Shown: positions 35,261 through 44,649 of the stretch, piece by piece | Numbering within the stretch: the first letter of the stretch is position 1 | How the letters are laid out: the number at the start of each line of letters is the position of its first letter | Source: Isoetes taiwanensis | Lineage: Eukaryota > Streptophyta > Lycopodiopsida > Isoetales > Isoetaceae | DNA: 64,000 bases | Direction of reading: 5' to 3' | Assembly: GCA_021234155.1 (NCBI GenBank) | Contig: JAJEKV010000018.1 | Location: 15,448,925-15,512,924, forward strand | The notes under the pieces: generated by a model | Databases searched by the model: none | Told to the model about the DNA's origin: nothing | Seen by the model: only the letters and a program-made list of their open reading frames with translations | Position numbers and translations under genes: made by a program

Positions 35261-35585
35261 TTCACTCTTTTTCCAAATTATCTTGTAAATTATTTTGTTG
35301 TATATATCTTCGGATGTGAATATAAGAATCTCAATTTTTATCCATAATTTCTTGCTGTGTCTATTTTCATAATAATAAAAAAAAATGTAATAACTATTAT
35401 TAGTAATGATGTCTGATGCTGACGTCAGCTTAACTTAAAAAAAGTGACATTAAGTTTTAGGGTTTCATTTCTTTTGTGCTCTCCTTGTTCTCTTGTTCCT
35501 CCTCCACTCCCTGTTGCAAATAGACGCTGCTACTCTTCTCCAATGGTACCAGGCGGTAAGCACTGGGATCCCCAGGTTCCCTTTG
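35261..35585 (+). promoter_or_regulatory. UTR/promoter-like spacer with a TGACGTCA palindrome
   Basis: Downstream of the H3-like frame lies AATAATAAAAAAAAA (about 35,371-35,385), possibly an old poly(A) tail. Then comes the perfect palindrome GCTGACGTCAGC (35,418-35,429), a bZIP-type TGACG site, and TAGGGTTTCATTTC near 35,457, typical of plant 5' UTRs. It may separate two transcription units. Confidence 0.35.
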
Positions 35586-36870
35586 ACCTGCTTCATTCCT
35601 ACTTGCTTCAAAACATCGACTTGGTCACCAACATGCAAGTGCACCCAGTTATGTTGCATTCCTTGAGTTCTACACTTTCGGAGATGGTTCCACTCTGCAT
35701 CATCCTTGGAGACCCCCTCGCCTCTATTTAGAGAGGGAGATTGTATGGAAGATGTTGGATGTGACTCCCACGTTACCAACATGCTTAAAGGGAAGCTCGA
35801 TGGGCCAAAGCACCCCCACAATCATGCTACATGAGGGCCAAAGGGACTTTGACGGCGAAGCCTTGCCCATCGAGAAGGGAAAGGCACCAGCTATACCATC
35901 GAGGGAGGACAATGAGCGTGTTAGTCAAGATGATTTCGTTCGTTGGAAGCAGTTAGCTGACCAAATGTCGCTGCATCGAGACCAAGGGGCTAGACTGACT
36001 GGATATCCTCCCGATTATGCGTCATGAGTGCAAGAATACCTCCTCTTGGAGAATATTATATGGACATACCACATTATTGCTGACCTCAAGTTCAAGACCA
36101 AGACACAAGTCCTATACGAGCTCGATGAGTATTGTATGGACGACTTCATCGACTTCAGCTCTGCCGAGCTCCCCTCCGAGGTACAACAACTGCTTACATT
36201 TCACCAGGAGACGGTAGAATCGGTTGACGCCCTGTTGCGCTTGCGACATCTTATGTTGCAAGAGCGCCTGTCACAGCCACTTGAGGAAGCCTTTGTTGCT
36301 ATGGGACCTCATGTTCCCAATATTAATATGGTGGATATTCCCATGAAACTAGATGAGGAAGGGAAGGATTTTTGTGACAACGAAGATCGTTTGAGGAAAG
36401 AAAAGCAAGAAGCCAAGGAAGAGGAGGTGACCATGGACCTCCACAAGGAGGTAGCCACCTCTGTTATCCCTGAGGTTTGTGCATTAGGAAATCATATCAC
36501 CCACTTCTTCCTTTCGCCATTTAAGCAAGGGCAAGTCCTCTTTATTGCTCGGGATCTGGCTCCGGAGGTCGAAGCATCATGATGTGCACTTCGTGCTTTA
36601 TCCACCTTAGCCGGCCATAAGAAGCTCCAACCTCGCATGCTAACGTATGTGCTCATACATCATGACCTTGCTTTGACCGCCTTGGGGCAAGATATTGCAG
36701 CATGGATGTGCATGAAACTCCTTGTAGCCGCTCCATTGGCCACGACGTTTTTCCTTGAGATTGCGTCTGCGGCTGCTCTAACTGTTAGCCCCGGCGTAAC
36801 CTTGCTTCATCACCGCCAACCGCCGGTGCCACCTACTCTGATGGATGAAGATGCAAGACCTAGTTCCTAA
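35586..36870 (+). pseudogene. unrecognised ~428-codon ORF broken only by two TGA codons
   Basis: One frame stays open from 35,586 to the TAA after DEDARPSS except for TGA at 36,025-36,027 and 36,580-36,582. Both follow TCA, and both would be CGA (Arg) with a single C-to-T change. Readable parts include YLEREIVWKMLDVTPTLP, FVRWKQLADQMSLHRDQGAR, ELDEYCMDDFIDFSSAELP, a Lys/Glu-rich helix (RLRKEKQEAKEEEV) and an Ala-rich C-terminus with a His/Pro segment. The first ATG in a good position is 35,752. I recognise no domain. A length and order suggestive of a retroelement-encoded structural protein is only a guess. Confidence 0.55.
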
Positions 36871-36998
36871 TTGTATTGTCTATTATGGATGTATGGCCTT
36901 AGTCCATTCAGAATTGTGTAATAAGAAACTTGGCACTTGTATGCCATCCTTTAATATAACTTTTTGATATTTCATGTATTAGCCTCTGTGTCTAATAA

Positions 36999-37490
36999 AT
37001 GTCTTGGATGGAAATAATAATTCTATGGCTGTACATATTGCTTAACTCTATTTCTCATTTGTATTTTAGACGGTGCATGTCTCCCTTCTTGGGCGACCCC
37101 ATAAAACCCGGTCATCTAACTCCAGAGCAAGAGCTTACCCTTATGAAGCATCAGCTTACTGAGCTCCAAGCCTATGTACTCCAAAACAATCCTCCAGCAA
37201 TGCCGCAGGAGTATGGCCCTGAAATTCCTACTATAGCTAAGCAACAGTTGCCGCCACCATCACTTGCTCCAGCTACATCCACACGCTCAAAACGTACACG
37301 GAGCAATTCATTATCCGATGTAAGTTCTGATTCGTCCGAGTCGTCAGATTCTTCGGAATCGTCCGGAGATCATGTCAAGTTCCGTAAAAAGGGCTATTGG
37401 AAGACCATGGATTCTACCATCGCACGCATTGGAAGAACCGTAAGTTGGCCTAATTTTTGGGTAAAACTAGATCGGGTGTGTGGATGTTGA
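36999..37490 (+). CDS. unrecognised exon with Pro-rich and Ser/Asp/Glu-rich segments
   Basis: A TTTGTATTTTAG acceptor (ending about 37,069) and a GTAAGT donor (about 37,441) suggest the exon is roughly 37,070-37,440. It encodes PGHLTPEQELTLMKHQLTE, a Pro-rich run, then a Ser/Asp/Glu stretch (SDVSSDSSESSDSSESSGD) and a basic end (FRKKGYWKTM). The composition fits a disordered linker of a nuclear or gag-like protein. It lies between the long ORF and the 3' LTR, so it is probably part of the same element. Confidence 0.35.
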   Translation: MSWMEIIILWLYILLNSISHLYFRRCMSPFLGDPIKPGHLTPEQELTLMKHQLTELQAYVLQNNPPAMPQEYGPEIPTIAKQQLPPPSLAPATSTRSKRTRSNSLSDVSSDSSESSDSSESSGDHVKFRKKGYWKTMDSTIARIGRTVSWPNFWVKLDRVCGC

Positions 37491-37607
37491 ATCTTGGTCA
37501 GATGAGATGCATGAGTTTAACAAATCTTATGGAATGACAGAAAACACCACCAACCTTACGCGGTCAGCCCATATTTGGTGGAAAGGATATGTTTGTTCTC
37601 ATGGATT

Positions 37608-37620
37608 AACAAGAGGCAGG
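37608..37620 (+). promoter_or_regulatory. polypurine-tract candidate before the 3' LTR
   Basis: AACAAGAGGCAGG ends directly at the TGTGACG of the 3' LTR. The purine content and exact adjacency match a plus-strand primer, though one C and the short length make it a weak tract. Confidence 0.5.
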
Positions 37621-38108
37621 TGTGACGTTCCACATAGTTATACGGTGTATGTATAACTATACTGACACGTCACGGGCCGAGGATACGCCATCATGGGGGT
37701 ACGTAGACTAACCACAAGGGATTAATTTAGCTATGCTAAATTAATGAGGGGTTAATTAAAGGTTAATTACCTATAATTAAGGAATCATTATCTAATTAAC
37801 TTAATTAAGCTAATTAAGTTAGGGTAATTAATTAATTAGGAAGAGGACACCTGGCCAAACTCGATTGGCCAGTAGAAGACTGCTTCTTTGGGGCAGCAAA
37901 TTGGATCCTAACCCCAAATTGCCCCAAATCGAATCCAGGAAGAGGAGCTACTGGACGCCTTGTCTGTTTGAAGATGGAGATCCCACATGACAACGGTTCC
38001 AGCCGGAATTCGGTTTAGTGGATAGATTAATTTGGTATTCCTAGGGCCAGCGCCTCGGTCAGGCTTCTTTGCTTGTCTCTGATGATGATTAACCCTTGTT
38101 TGATAGAA
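37621..38108 (+). mobile_element. 3' LTR, first ~490 bp only, cut by a LINE junction
   Basis: It starts TGTGACGTTCCACATAG and is collinear with the 5' LTR: GACACGTCAC, GCTATGCTAAA, ATTGGCCAGT, GCAAATTGGATCC and GGAGCTACT. The last shared block is TAACCCTTGTTTGATAGA, against TAACCCTTGTATGATTAGA near 32,554. From there the sequence is LINE ORF2. The missing LTR remainder has its only counterpart in this window at 56,372-57,400 (minus). Confidence 0.75.
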
Positions 38109-39845
38109 ATAGATTACCTCATTGCAAGAGATAAAGCTCTGATAGTAGACTTTTTTGTCAGCATTAAATTACCAGAGTCAGATCATACACCATTGCATAT
38201 GGTATTAAAAGTACAGGCAAATCCAGAGAAATCCATCTCAAAGCTTCGTCCAAGGATAAAAGTGAATTACGAACATCACCAGGAATACAAAGCACATATA
38301 GAAGAGATTCTGGCAGACGCCACTTGGTCAGGGCAGTTTGAAGAAGATGCACAGCGATTCCAAAAACTCATATTGACTGCTGCCAAAGAAGTCTTCGGGG
38401 TCTCTAAGAAACATATGCATGGCAGACCTTGCAATTCATGGTGGGATTCAGAATGCCAAGATGCTAGGAGCAGGCTACCACAGAACTGTATCTGCAAACC
38501 AAAATGGTACAAACAAATGATCAGGAGGAAAAAACGTGTGTATTATGAGCAAAGGAAAGCACAATTAAGTGAACAGTTCAAGAAGTGCCCAAAAAGTTTT
38601 TGGAACACGTTGAAAGGAAGACCTGACCAGGCTATATTGGACGTTGATGCCCTGACTAATTTAGTCATGGCCTTATATGAAAAAGCAGGCGCCAATTGCA
38701 TGCCAATAATAGCTCCAAAATCTGAACTTTTCACTGAATTAGAGGTCCATGATTGCTTGTCCAAAATAGCTAATAATAAGACGCATGATGCAGATGGCCT
38801 TTGTGTGGAGCTCCTTAAATGGGGTGGAGATAAAACTCTCTCCATCTTGACAGATTTATTAAATAAGAGCCTTATGCTAGGGATGCCAGCCAATTGGTGA
38901 ACAAATCGAGTCCATCCAATTCATAAAGGAGGAGACAAAAAAATAGCAGGCAACTACAGGACAATTTTGATAGGCAGTGTGTTTGCCAAACTTCTAGGCA
39001 GCCTCTTGGAAGGCAAATTAAGCTCCTGGGCAGAACATGCAGAAGTACGCTCGCCATGTCAAGTAGGTTTCAGGGGGTATCATAATACATTAGATCATGT
39101 GCTCACCCTCAGAACTTTGATAGAACATGCAAAAACTCCCAATCTAGCATTGTATATGGCGTTTATAGATTTTACAAAAGCATTTGATCTGATTCCATAA
39201 AAAGAGCTTCGATGATAGAATGATTCGGTTAAAGTCCCACAAGAAATAAGAGAGGCAATTTCACAATTATATGCAGAAGTCTTGATCCAAGTTTCATGGG
39301 TGTGTGACACGATTAGGAGCACAATTGGTGTACGCCAGGGTTGTCCATTGTCACCCACCTTGTTCGGGATCTTCATAGATGAGTTAGATGACTGGTTGAG
39401 AGACAGATCTCTGGCAGGCTTCTCCTTTATGCCGATGATGTAGTCTTGCTAGCAAGTAAACCAAAAACATTACAGGAGCATTTAAACAGTTTGGAGGCTT
39501 TTTGTGAGGCAAAAAAGGTGCAAAAAAGATGAGTGTGAATCTAGCTAAGTCCAAGATCATGATATTTGGCACCAGAGACAGACCGGATTTCATGTACAAG
39601 AGACAGGTTATGGAAATTGTAGAGAGCTACAAATACCTTGGGATTGATATTACCTCCAACTATAGTTGGAAAAAATGTATAGGAGAGCTTCAGGAGGAAA
39701 AGCGGCATTGTATAGCATGTTGGCAAAATGCAACCGGGCCTCTTGGGGATTAAAAAGAATCCTATTCAAAACTCTGGTTCAAACCGTGACACTATATGGT
39801 GTTCCCATTTGGGGACCAGGAATCTCACCTCGCATGTGGGCATAT
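38105..39845 (+). mobile_element. LINE ORF2, 3' half (end of endonuclease plus reverse transcriptase)
   Basis: It begins in the endonuclease C-terminus (IDYLIARDKALIVDFF; PESDHTPLHMVL), then CNSWWDSECQDAR and the RT: VHPIHKGGDKKIAGNYRTI, VGFRGYHNTLDHVLTL, FIDFTKAFDLIP, GVRQGCPLSPTLFG, and the catalytic YADD at 39,428-39,439. It continues with NLAKSKIMIFGT, SYKYLGIDI and LYGVPIWGPGIS. Stops and shifts occur near 38,898, 39,200, 39,420 and 39,530. It lacks the LINE 5' part and a poly(A) end. It joins the truncated 3' LTR on its left. Confidence 0.88.
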
Positions 39846-40015
39846 TCATGGTTTTAGTGCCTACAACATCCTTTTGCCATTCTATATTGGATTTTTTTAT
39901 AGTAGCAAATTGTACCACACCCCTTAGATGTCTGGGATGCAAACTCTCCAATTGCTTGATGGGTTGAGAGGCAAGAAACCCCAAGATCGGTTTGACTACC
40001 TGATGGTTTTAAAGC

Positions 40016-40095
40016 AAGACACAAGATGTGGCCATCATACCAATGAGGCTATACACAAAGCTAGGTTGGTCACAAGAGGTTGCATTGGCTGCTAG
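40016..40095. repeat. 80-bp block repeated at 42,207-42,283
   Basis: CTATACACAAAGCTAG and ACAAGAGGTTGCATTGGCTG occur here and again at 42,207-42,283 in the same orientation. The copies flank the TIR element at 40,999-42,080 and may belong to the sequence it inserted near, or to a dispersed repeat. Confidence 0.6.
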
Positions 40096-40312
40096 TAAAC
40101 GGTGAGGTGAGCATAAGCAAACTCATCTCTCTCATTATCGTCCCTTTTGCACTGCAAGTTGAGGTATGCCTAAGAGGAAAGGAGATCAATATATTTAGTG
40201 ATGCTGGAAGACTTCTGCGCCCATTGTTCATAATGGACAAAGATCACCTTTGCATAACCAAGGAGCATCTCTTTGAGTTGAGAAAAAAGAAACCCCAAGA
40301 TGGGTTTGCTTA

Positions 40313-40510
40313 GGGTGCTTTCCCATGAATTTGCAGACCTGACAAAGCCGTACTAAGGTCAAAAACCTGAGGCTCAGAATTGTGTGGAGAATACTTTTGC
40401 ATTTCGGGTCCTAAACCTGAATCAAGCAAGTAAGGCGCTCATGGGAACACCGGAGCCTTCGGCCTGACCTCAAGAAAATCTCCGGGTTTTAGTCCCATGG
40501 GAAAGCACCC
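40313..40510. mobile_element. 198-bp Tourist/Harbinger-like MITE with TTA duplication
   Basis: Perfect 15-bp terminal inverted repeats GGGTGCTTTCCCATG (40,313-40,327 and 40,496-40,510) are flanked by TTA on both sides (40,310-40,312; 40,511-40,513). TTA/TAA 3-bp targets are characteristic of PIF/Harbinger MITEs. It splits the Pol IV/V subunit relic between the GRLLRPLF and EFVGAEKED blocks. Confidence 0.8.
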
Positions 40511-40998
40511 TTACTTGATTAATAAGGGTGTTATAGAATTTGTTGGAGCTGAAAAGGAAGACAGAGCTTCAATACCGGGATCTATTCAAGATTCGAAGAA
40601 ACCTCGCTCACAACATGTTCAATATACTTACACATAAAGAACTGCATCCTACTGCCCTTTTAGCAATTGGAGCATTTGTGATTCCATTTGTCAACCATAA
40701 CCAGGGTTCAAGAGTTATGCAACAGGCTGGCAAGGACTGTAGACAGTGTGTAAGGTGTGACACGACGTCATATAAGTTGTTATATCCACAAAGGTTGCTT
40801 GTGAGAATCTAGGCAATTATTCTGATAGGAACGCCAGAACTGCACAATGGGCAAAATCCAATAGTGGCAGTATTGAGCAACACTGGTTATAACCAGGAAG
40901 ATCCAATTATTTTTGACCATGCATTTCCACACGCACAAGGACTCTCTGAAACTGGCAAATCTAGTGAATCTGATGTTAGTGGTTATCAGAAGCAAAGT

Positions 40999-42080
40999 CA
41001 TAAAGGTAAAGGGGGCCACATTTCGGCTTTTTTCAGCCAATTTTAAATCGAGTAATAGTTCTTGTTATGGTCAGTTGATTTCAGGTCACTGATCACTTGA
41101 TTTTTATACAGAAATATACTTGATCAGATAACATAAAAATTACACAGATATTCAATCAAAAACACTGTATTATAGAAGTTCAGGAAACACTGTATTATAG
41201 AAATTGAAGAAACAGTGATAAAAAACAGTAACTCAGTACTGAATCAGAAAATTCCACTGAAAAAAACGACAGAATTGAAGACAAGAACTCATCATGTCTT
41301 CTTCTTCCAAGATTCCAGAGCTTCCCCAACACAACGACCATCTGCACACGTTATAAAGACACAATTCGCAACTGGAGCCATAAACGAGAAGCCACCTGAA
41401 GTACTAACAGTGTTATCCTTGATAATTGTAGGCACCTAAATCCATAAAAAATGCGTTAGAAAAGCAAAGATACTAAATAATCCAAAAAAAAGGCATGGTT
41501 ATGATGTTACCTGAGAAATCTTTAGGAAATATCCTTCCAAATCTATCGAAAAGCAAGAAACGGATCTTAGCACTCTGTTATTGACACATTAATGTAAAAA
41601 ACTTCGACAAAATCTCAAAACCTCAAATATGGCGACGTCCGGAACTTCGAAATCAGCTATGGCGGCCCAAAGACTAAAAAATCCCCAAGAACACAAAGAT
41701 TGAGCACAAAATAATGGCGCTCGCCAAGAAATCGCCTAAATCTCTCAAACCTCGGCTATGGCGACGTCCGGAACTCAAAAATCAGCTATGGCGGCGTCCA
41801 GCACTCAAAAATCCCCAAGAACACAAAGATTGAGCAAAAAGTAATGGCGCTGCTCCAAGAAATCGCCTATATCAATAGCTAAAGCATGCAAAAATGCTAT
41901 GCAAACCCCAAAACAGTAAGCGCCCATGCCAAACATGACATCGCCATAGCTCTGTCGACGGCTATGGCGACGGAACCATCGCCAGAAAAAAGGAGGTAAG
42001 GAAAAAAAAAAAAAAAGGCTTTATAAATGATGCTGACGTGGCATCCAGCTGGCCAAAATGTGGCCCCCTTTACCTTTATG
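40999..42080. mobile_element. 1.08-kb non-autonomous TIR transposon
   Basis: The 25-bp left end starting CATAAAGGTAAAGGGGGCC (40,999-41,023) is repeated in exact inverse orientation at 42,056-42,080. The interior has no transposase frame. It contains a direct duplication of about 129 bp (TATGGCGACGTCCGGAACT at 41,628 and 41,757) and an A-tract near 42,002-42,016. The target duplication is unclear, so the superfamily is not assigned. Confidence 0.75.
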
Positions 42081-44040
42081 TAAGGTAAGCCGCCAGGCCT
42101 TTTCGGCCAGAAAAGTGGCCTAAATGGCCTTTACCTATTACATTGTGAGAAATTGAACAGCGACGGTCCGCCAAATAAATGACCATTTCATGCTTATAGA
42201 CCTAGACACAGGATGTCTCCATCGTACCAATCAGACTATACACAAAGCTAGATTCACAAGAGGTTGCATTGGCTGCTAGACAAACGCTGAGCAGAAGATA
42301 AAAACTCTGTTCAATTCCACCATCCGTAAATGATAGTGACGATTTTGGGCCAAATTGGTGGCGGAAGATGCAAAGAACAATAGAATTAGCTATTCCTCCT
42401 AAGCAATCCATCAAGCAGGAATATCCTTTACAGGCTCAGAACTACAGAACTTTCTCAGGCAGGCTAGAAGTGGCCAAAGAAGCCGTCCAGTTCTAAAGAC
42501 TTCGATTAAAGCACATGCATTCTTAAATCTCTAAAATCAGAGATAATTCACATACACATGGTCTTGGTGAGCACGTATCTGGATTTTGCACAGAATGCTA
42601 TGGAAAGGCAAATGTTAAATAGAGCTCGGGTGGAATAGTGCCAAAATGGTGTGCGACGAAGAGCAGGACACTGTAATTAAAAGAACTGACTACCAAATTT
42701 GAGCAAAATTAAATGGGCTAACGTGTACTCATAGTCGCAAAACCTAGATTCTGTTACTGAATCAAACTATTTGGAGATAGACATCAAATGCAAAAACCTG
42801 TCAAAAAAACACGCCTGGGAACTTGGTTCAGCCTCTCAAGATTCAACAATTGTGTCGAAATTAAACAAATGGCATATTTTTACTTCCGTTTTAACCTTTC
42901 TGAGTTTATATCAGGCACAAAACGCCCAAATTTCTTTCTCACAACACAAAAAAATCGTAGGGTCAGTCATACTGAAGCTAACCTCCAATTTCGGCCAATT
43001 TGGCCGCGCGGATCTTGGCTGAAATATCAGTTCTAAATGCTTGGGCTCGCTTAGCCTCAGAACGGATTGGAGTCCAGATTCAAATATATTAACTCTGTCT
43101 GGGGATACTCTGTCGCTCAAGTCTAGATTTGAAAATTTCAAGCTTCGTACTGCATTTAAATCGTTGCAAGTGCGTGAACCAACCTACTCCGTCAATCAAT
43201 ACATTCTACACGCACGCAAAGCCGAAGGGCAAGCACGCAGCAGCCCAAAGGGGCATCGTCGGAAAATCTACGGGGCATCGGGAAAAGCATCCATAATTCT
43301 AAAAATGCCAATTTCGCTCTTAATTTCATGCCCCGAAGTCGCGATCGTGGTATTTAACAACCACTGTCGTGTTTGAACAAAAAAAAATACATGAGGTTTT
43401 TGTGGACAAACTAATTTTTTAGTGAGTGTCATGTTAAAGCCACATTGAGAGAAAAAGACGCTCGCCCCGAAGTTACATATTCCTAATTCCAAAAAGGTAC
43501 CTAACGGAGGGTGCTCGGTAGTGGAACAGGGGCCACACAATGGACGCCAAGTGGCACCTCCGTGGCCCTAAAACCTCCCAATCGTGAAACGTTCACCTAA
43601 CCTTAATGGTTCACTATGGAGCTCCAGTTCGGCTTGAGTTTATCTTCCACAGCACAGCAACATGCACAGAAGGAATGCGTATCTACTTGCGTGGATTTTG
43701 ATCTGACCGTGATGGCACACCCAACGACCAGCATCTTTCCAATTTTGAAGCGAAATCAAAGGTTTCGCTGAATGTATCCTCCATATTTCAAGTATTCAGC
43801 TGTTTCAAAGGTCTATAGATCAGATTTTTCTTGTCCTTGCTTGGCGCCAATTTTCCCTCCATGAATTGGTCGTCTAGAATTTTCCCTCCATGATCTAGAA
43901 AGATCTTTGAATCCATGTGTGCAGTTCTTTGTGCTTCTTTTGCTCAATGATGCTATAAATTTGTGAATTCTTTTAGGGCTCTTCATTTCTATTTTGCATT
44001 TGCTACTTGTTTTCCTTGCTTTTGACCCTGTCTCAGTCTC
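42081..44040. other. no gene seen
   Basis: Apart from the 80-bp repeat at 42,207-42,283, the ORFs here lie on opposite strands over each other and have no domains. GC-richer sequence around 43,000-43,560 shows no recognisable product. Confidence 0.4.
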
Positions 44041-44043
44041 AAG

Positions 44044-44640
44044 ATGCAATTGAGGGAAAGATTAGTTGCAGCTTTGGCTTCTCCAGTGAAAGCCATCCGT
44101 AAGAAATCTGCCAGCAAACCTGGCCTTACTTATCCCAGCCCTGCTTCTACTTCTCTTGGGGGGAAGAGGATTAGAAGCATGGCTAGAGGATCATAAACTG
44201 ACGATCAAATGAAAGATGTTGTTGATGCAGTTGAAGATGGCCTTATGAATCTTAGAAAGGCTTCTAAGTACTATGGAGTACCTCTAACTACTCTTAGAAG
44301 ATGGATTAGAGGTGAGACAGATCAGAAACATGGATCAAAGCAAATGGCTTTGACAAAGGAAGAGGAGGATGAAGTTCTTCAATGGTGTTTTCAAATGATT
44401 GAGGAAGGAAGGGGTGTTATTTTGCAATTTGCAATTCTTGAGGGAGAAGGTTGCTAAAATGTGTATCAGCAGAGCAACATCTTTTAAGGATGGGCTACCA
44501 GGGAATAAATGGTGGAGGGATTCAAGCATAGGCATCCAGAACTGACTCTTAGAAGGCCAGAATGTATTGAAGTACAAAGAATTAAGGCAATGACTCTTCT
44601 GCCAACCTTCATGCCTTCTATTCCACACGATGTTTTGGTG
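44044..44640 (+). pseudogene. pogo/Tigger (CENP-B-type) transposase N-terminal fragment
   Basis: From ATG 44,044 the frame runs MQLREKLVAALASPVK, stops once at TAA (44,194-44,196, where CAA would be expected), then gives a psq-type helix-turn-helix: NLRKASKYYGVPLTTLRRWI. A one-base shift near 44,440 leads into REKVAKMCISRA, LPGNKWWRDF and KHRHPELTLRRPE, the CENP-B-type DNA-binding half. The DDE catalytic domain is absent beyond about 44,640. In both plants and animals such domains come from pogo-like transposons. Confidence 0.8.
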
Positions 44641-44649
44641 TTGAAGTTT

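Larger units (their letters stand above)
39960..40970 (+). pseudogene. NRPD2/NRPE2-like: relic of RNA polymerase IV/V second-largest subunit
   Basis: The second subunit of Pol IV/V works in RNA-directed DNA methylation. Three blocks survive in order. First, EINIFSDAGRLLRPLFIMDK followed by LCITKEHLFELRKK (about 40,170-40,310). After the MITE come GVIEFVGAEKEDR (from about 40,526) and THKELHPTALLAIGAFVIPF, VNHNQGSRVMQQAGK and VRCDTTSYKLLYPQRLL. Finally ELHNGQNPIVAVLSNTGYNQ, EDPIIFDHAF. NHNQGSR and GYNQED are signatures of all Rpb2-like subunits; the RCDT...LYPQ segment without the MGKQAMG motif points to NRPD2/E2 over Pol I-III. Frameshifts, stops and missing catalytic regions make it non-functional. 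The left limit is uncertain. Confidence 0.75.

Noticed and set aside
35465-35821. 118-codon minus ORF
   Set aside because: Opposite the long plus-strand unknown frame, which has the better codon pattern and consistent single-base lesions.
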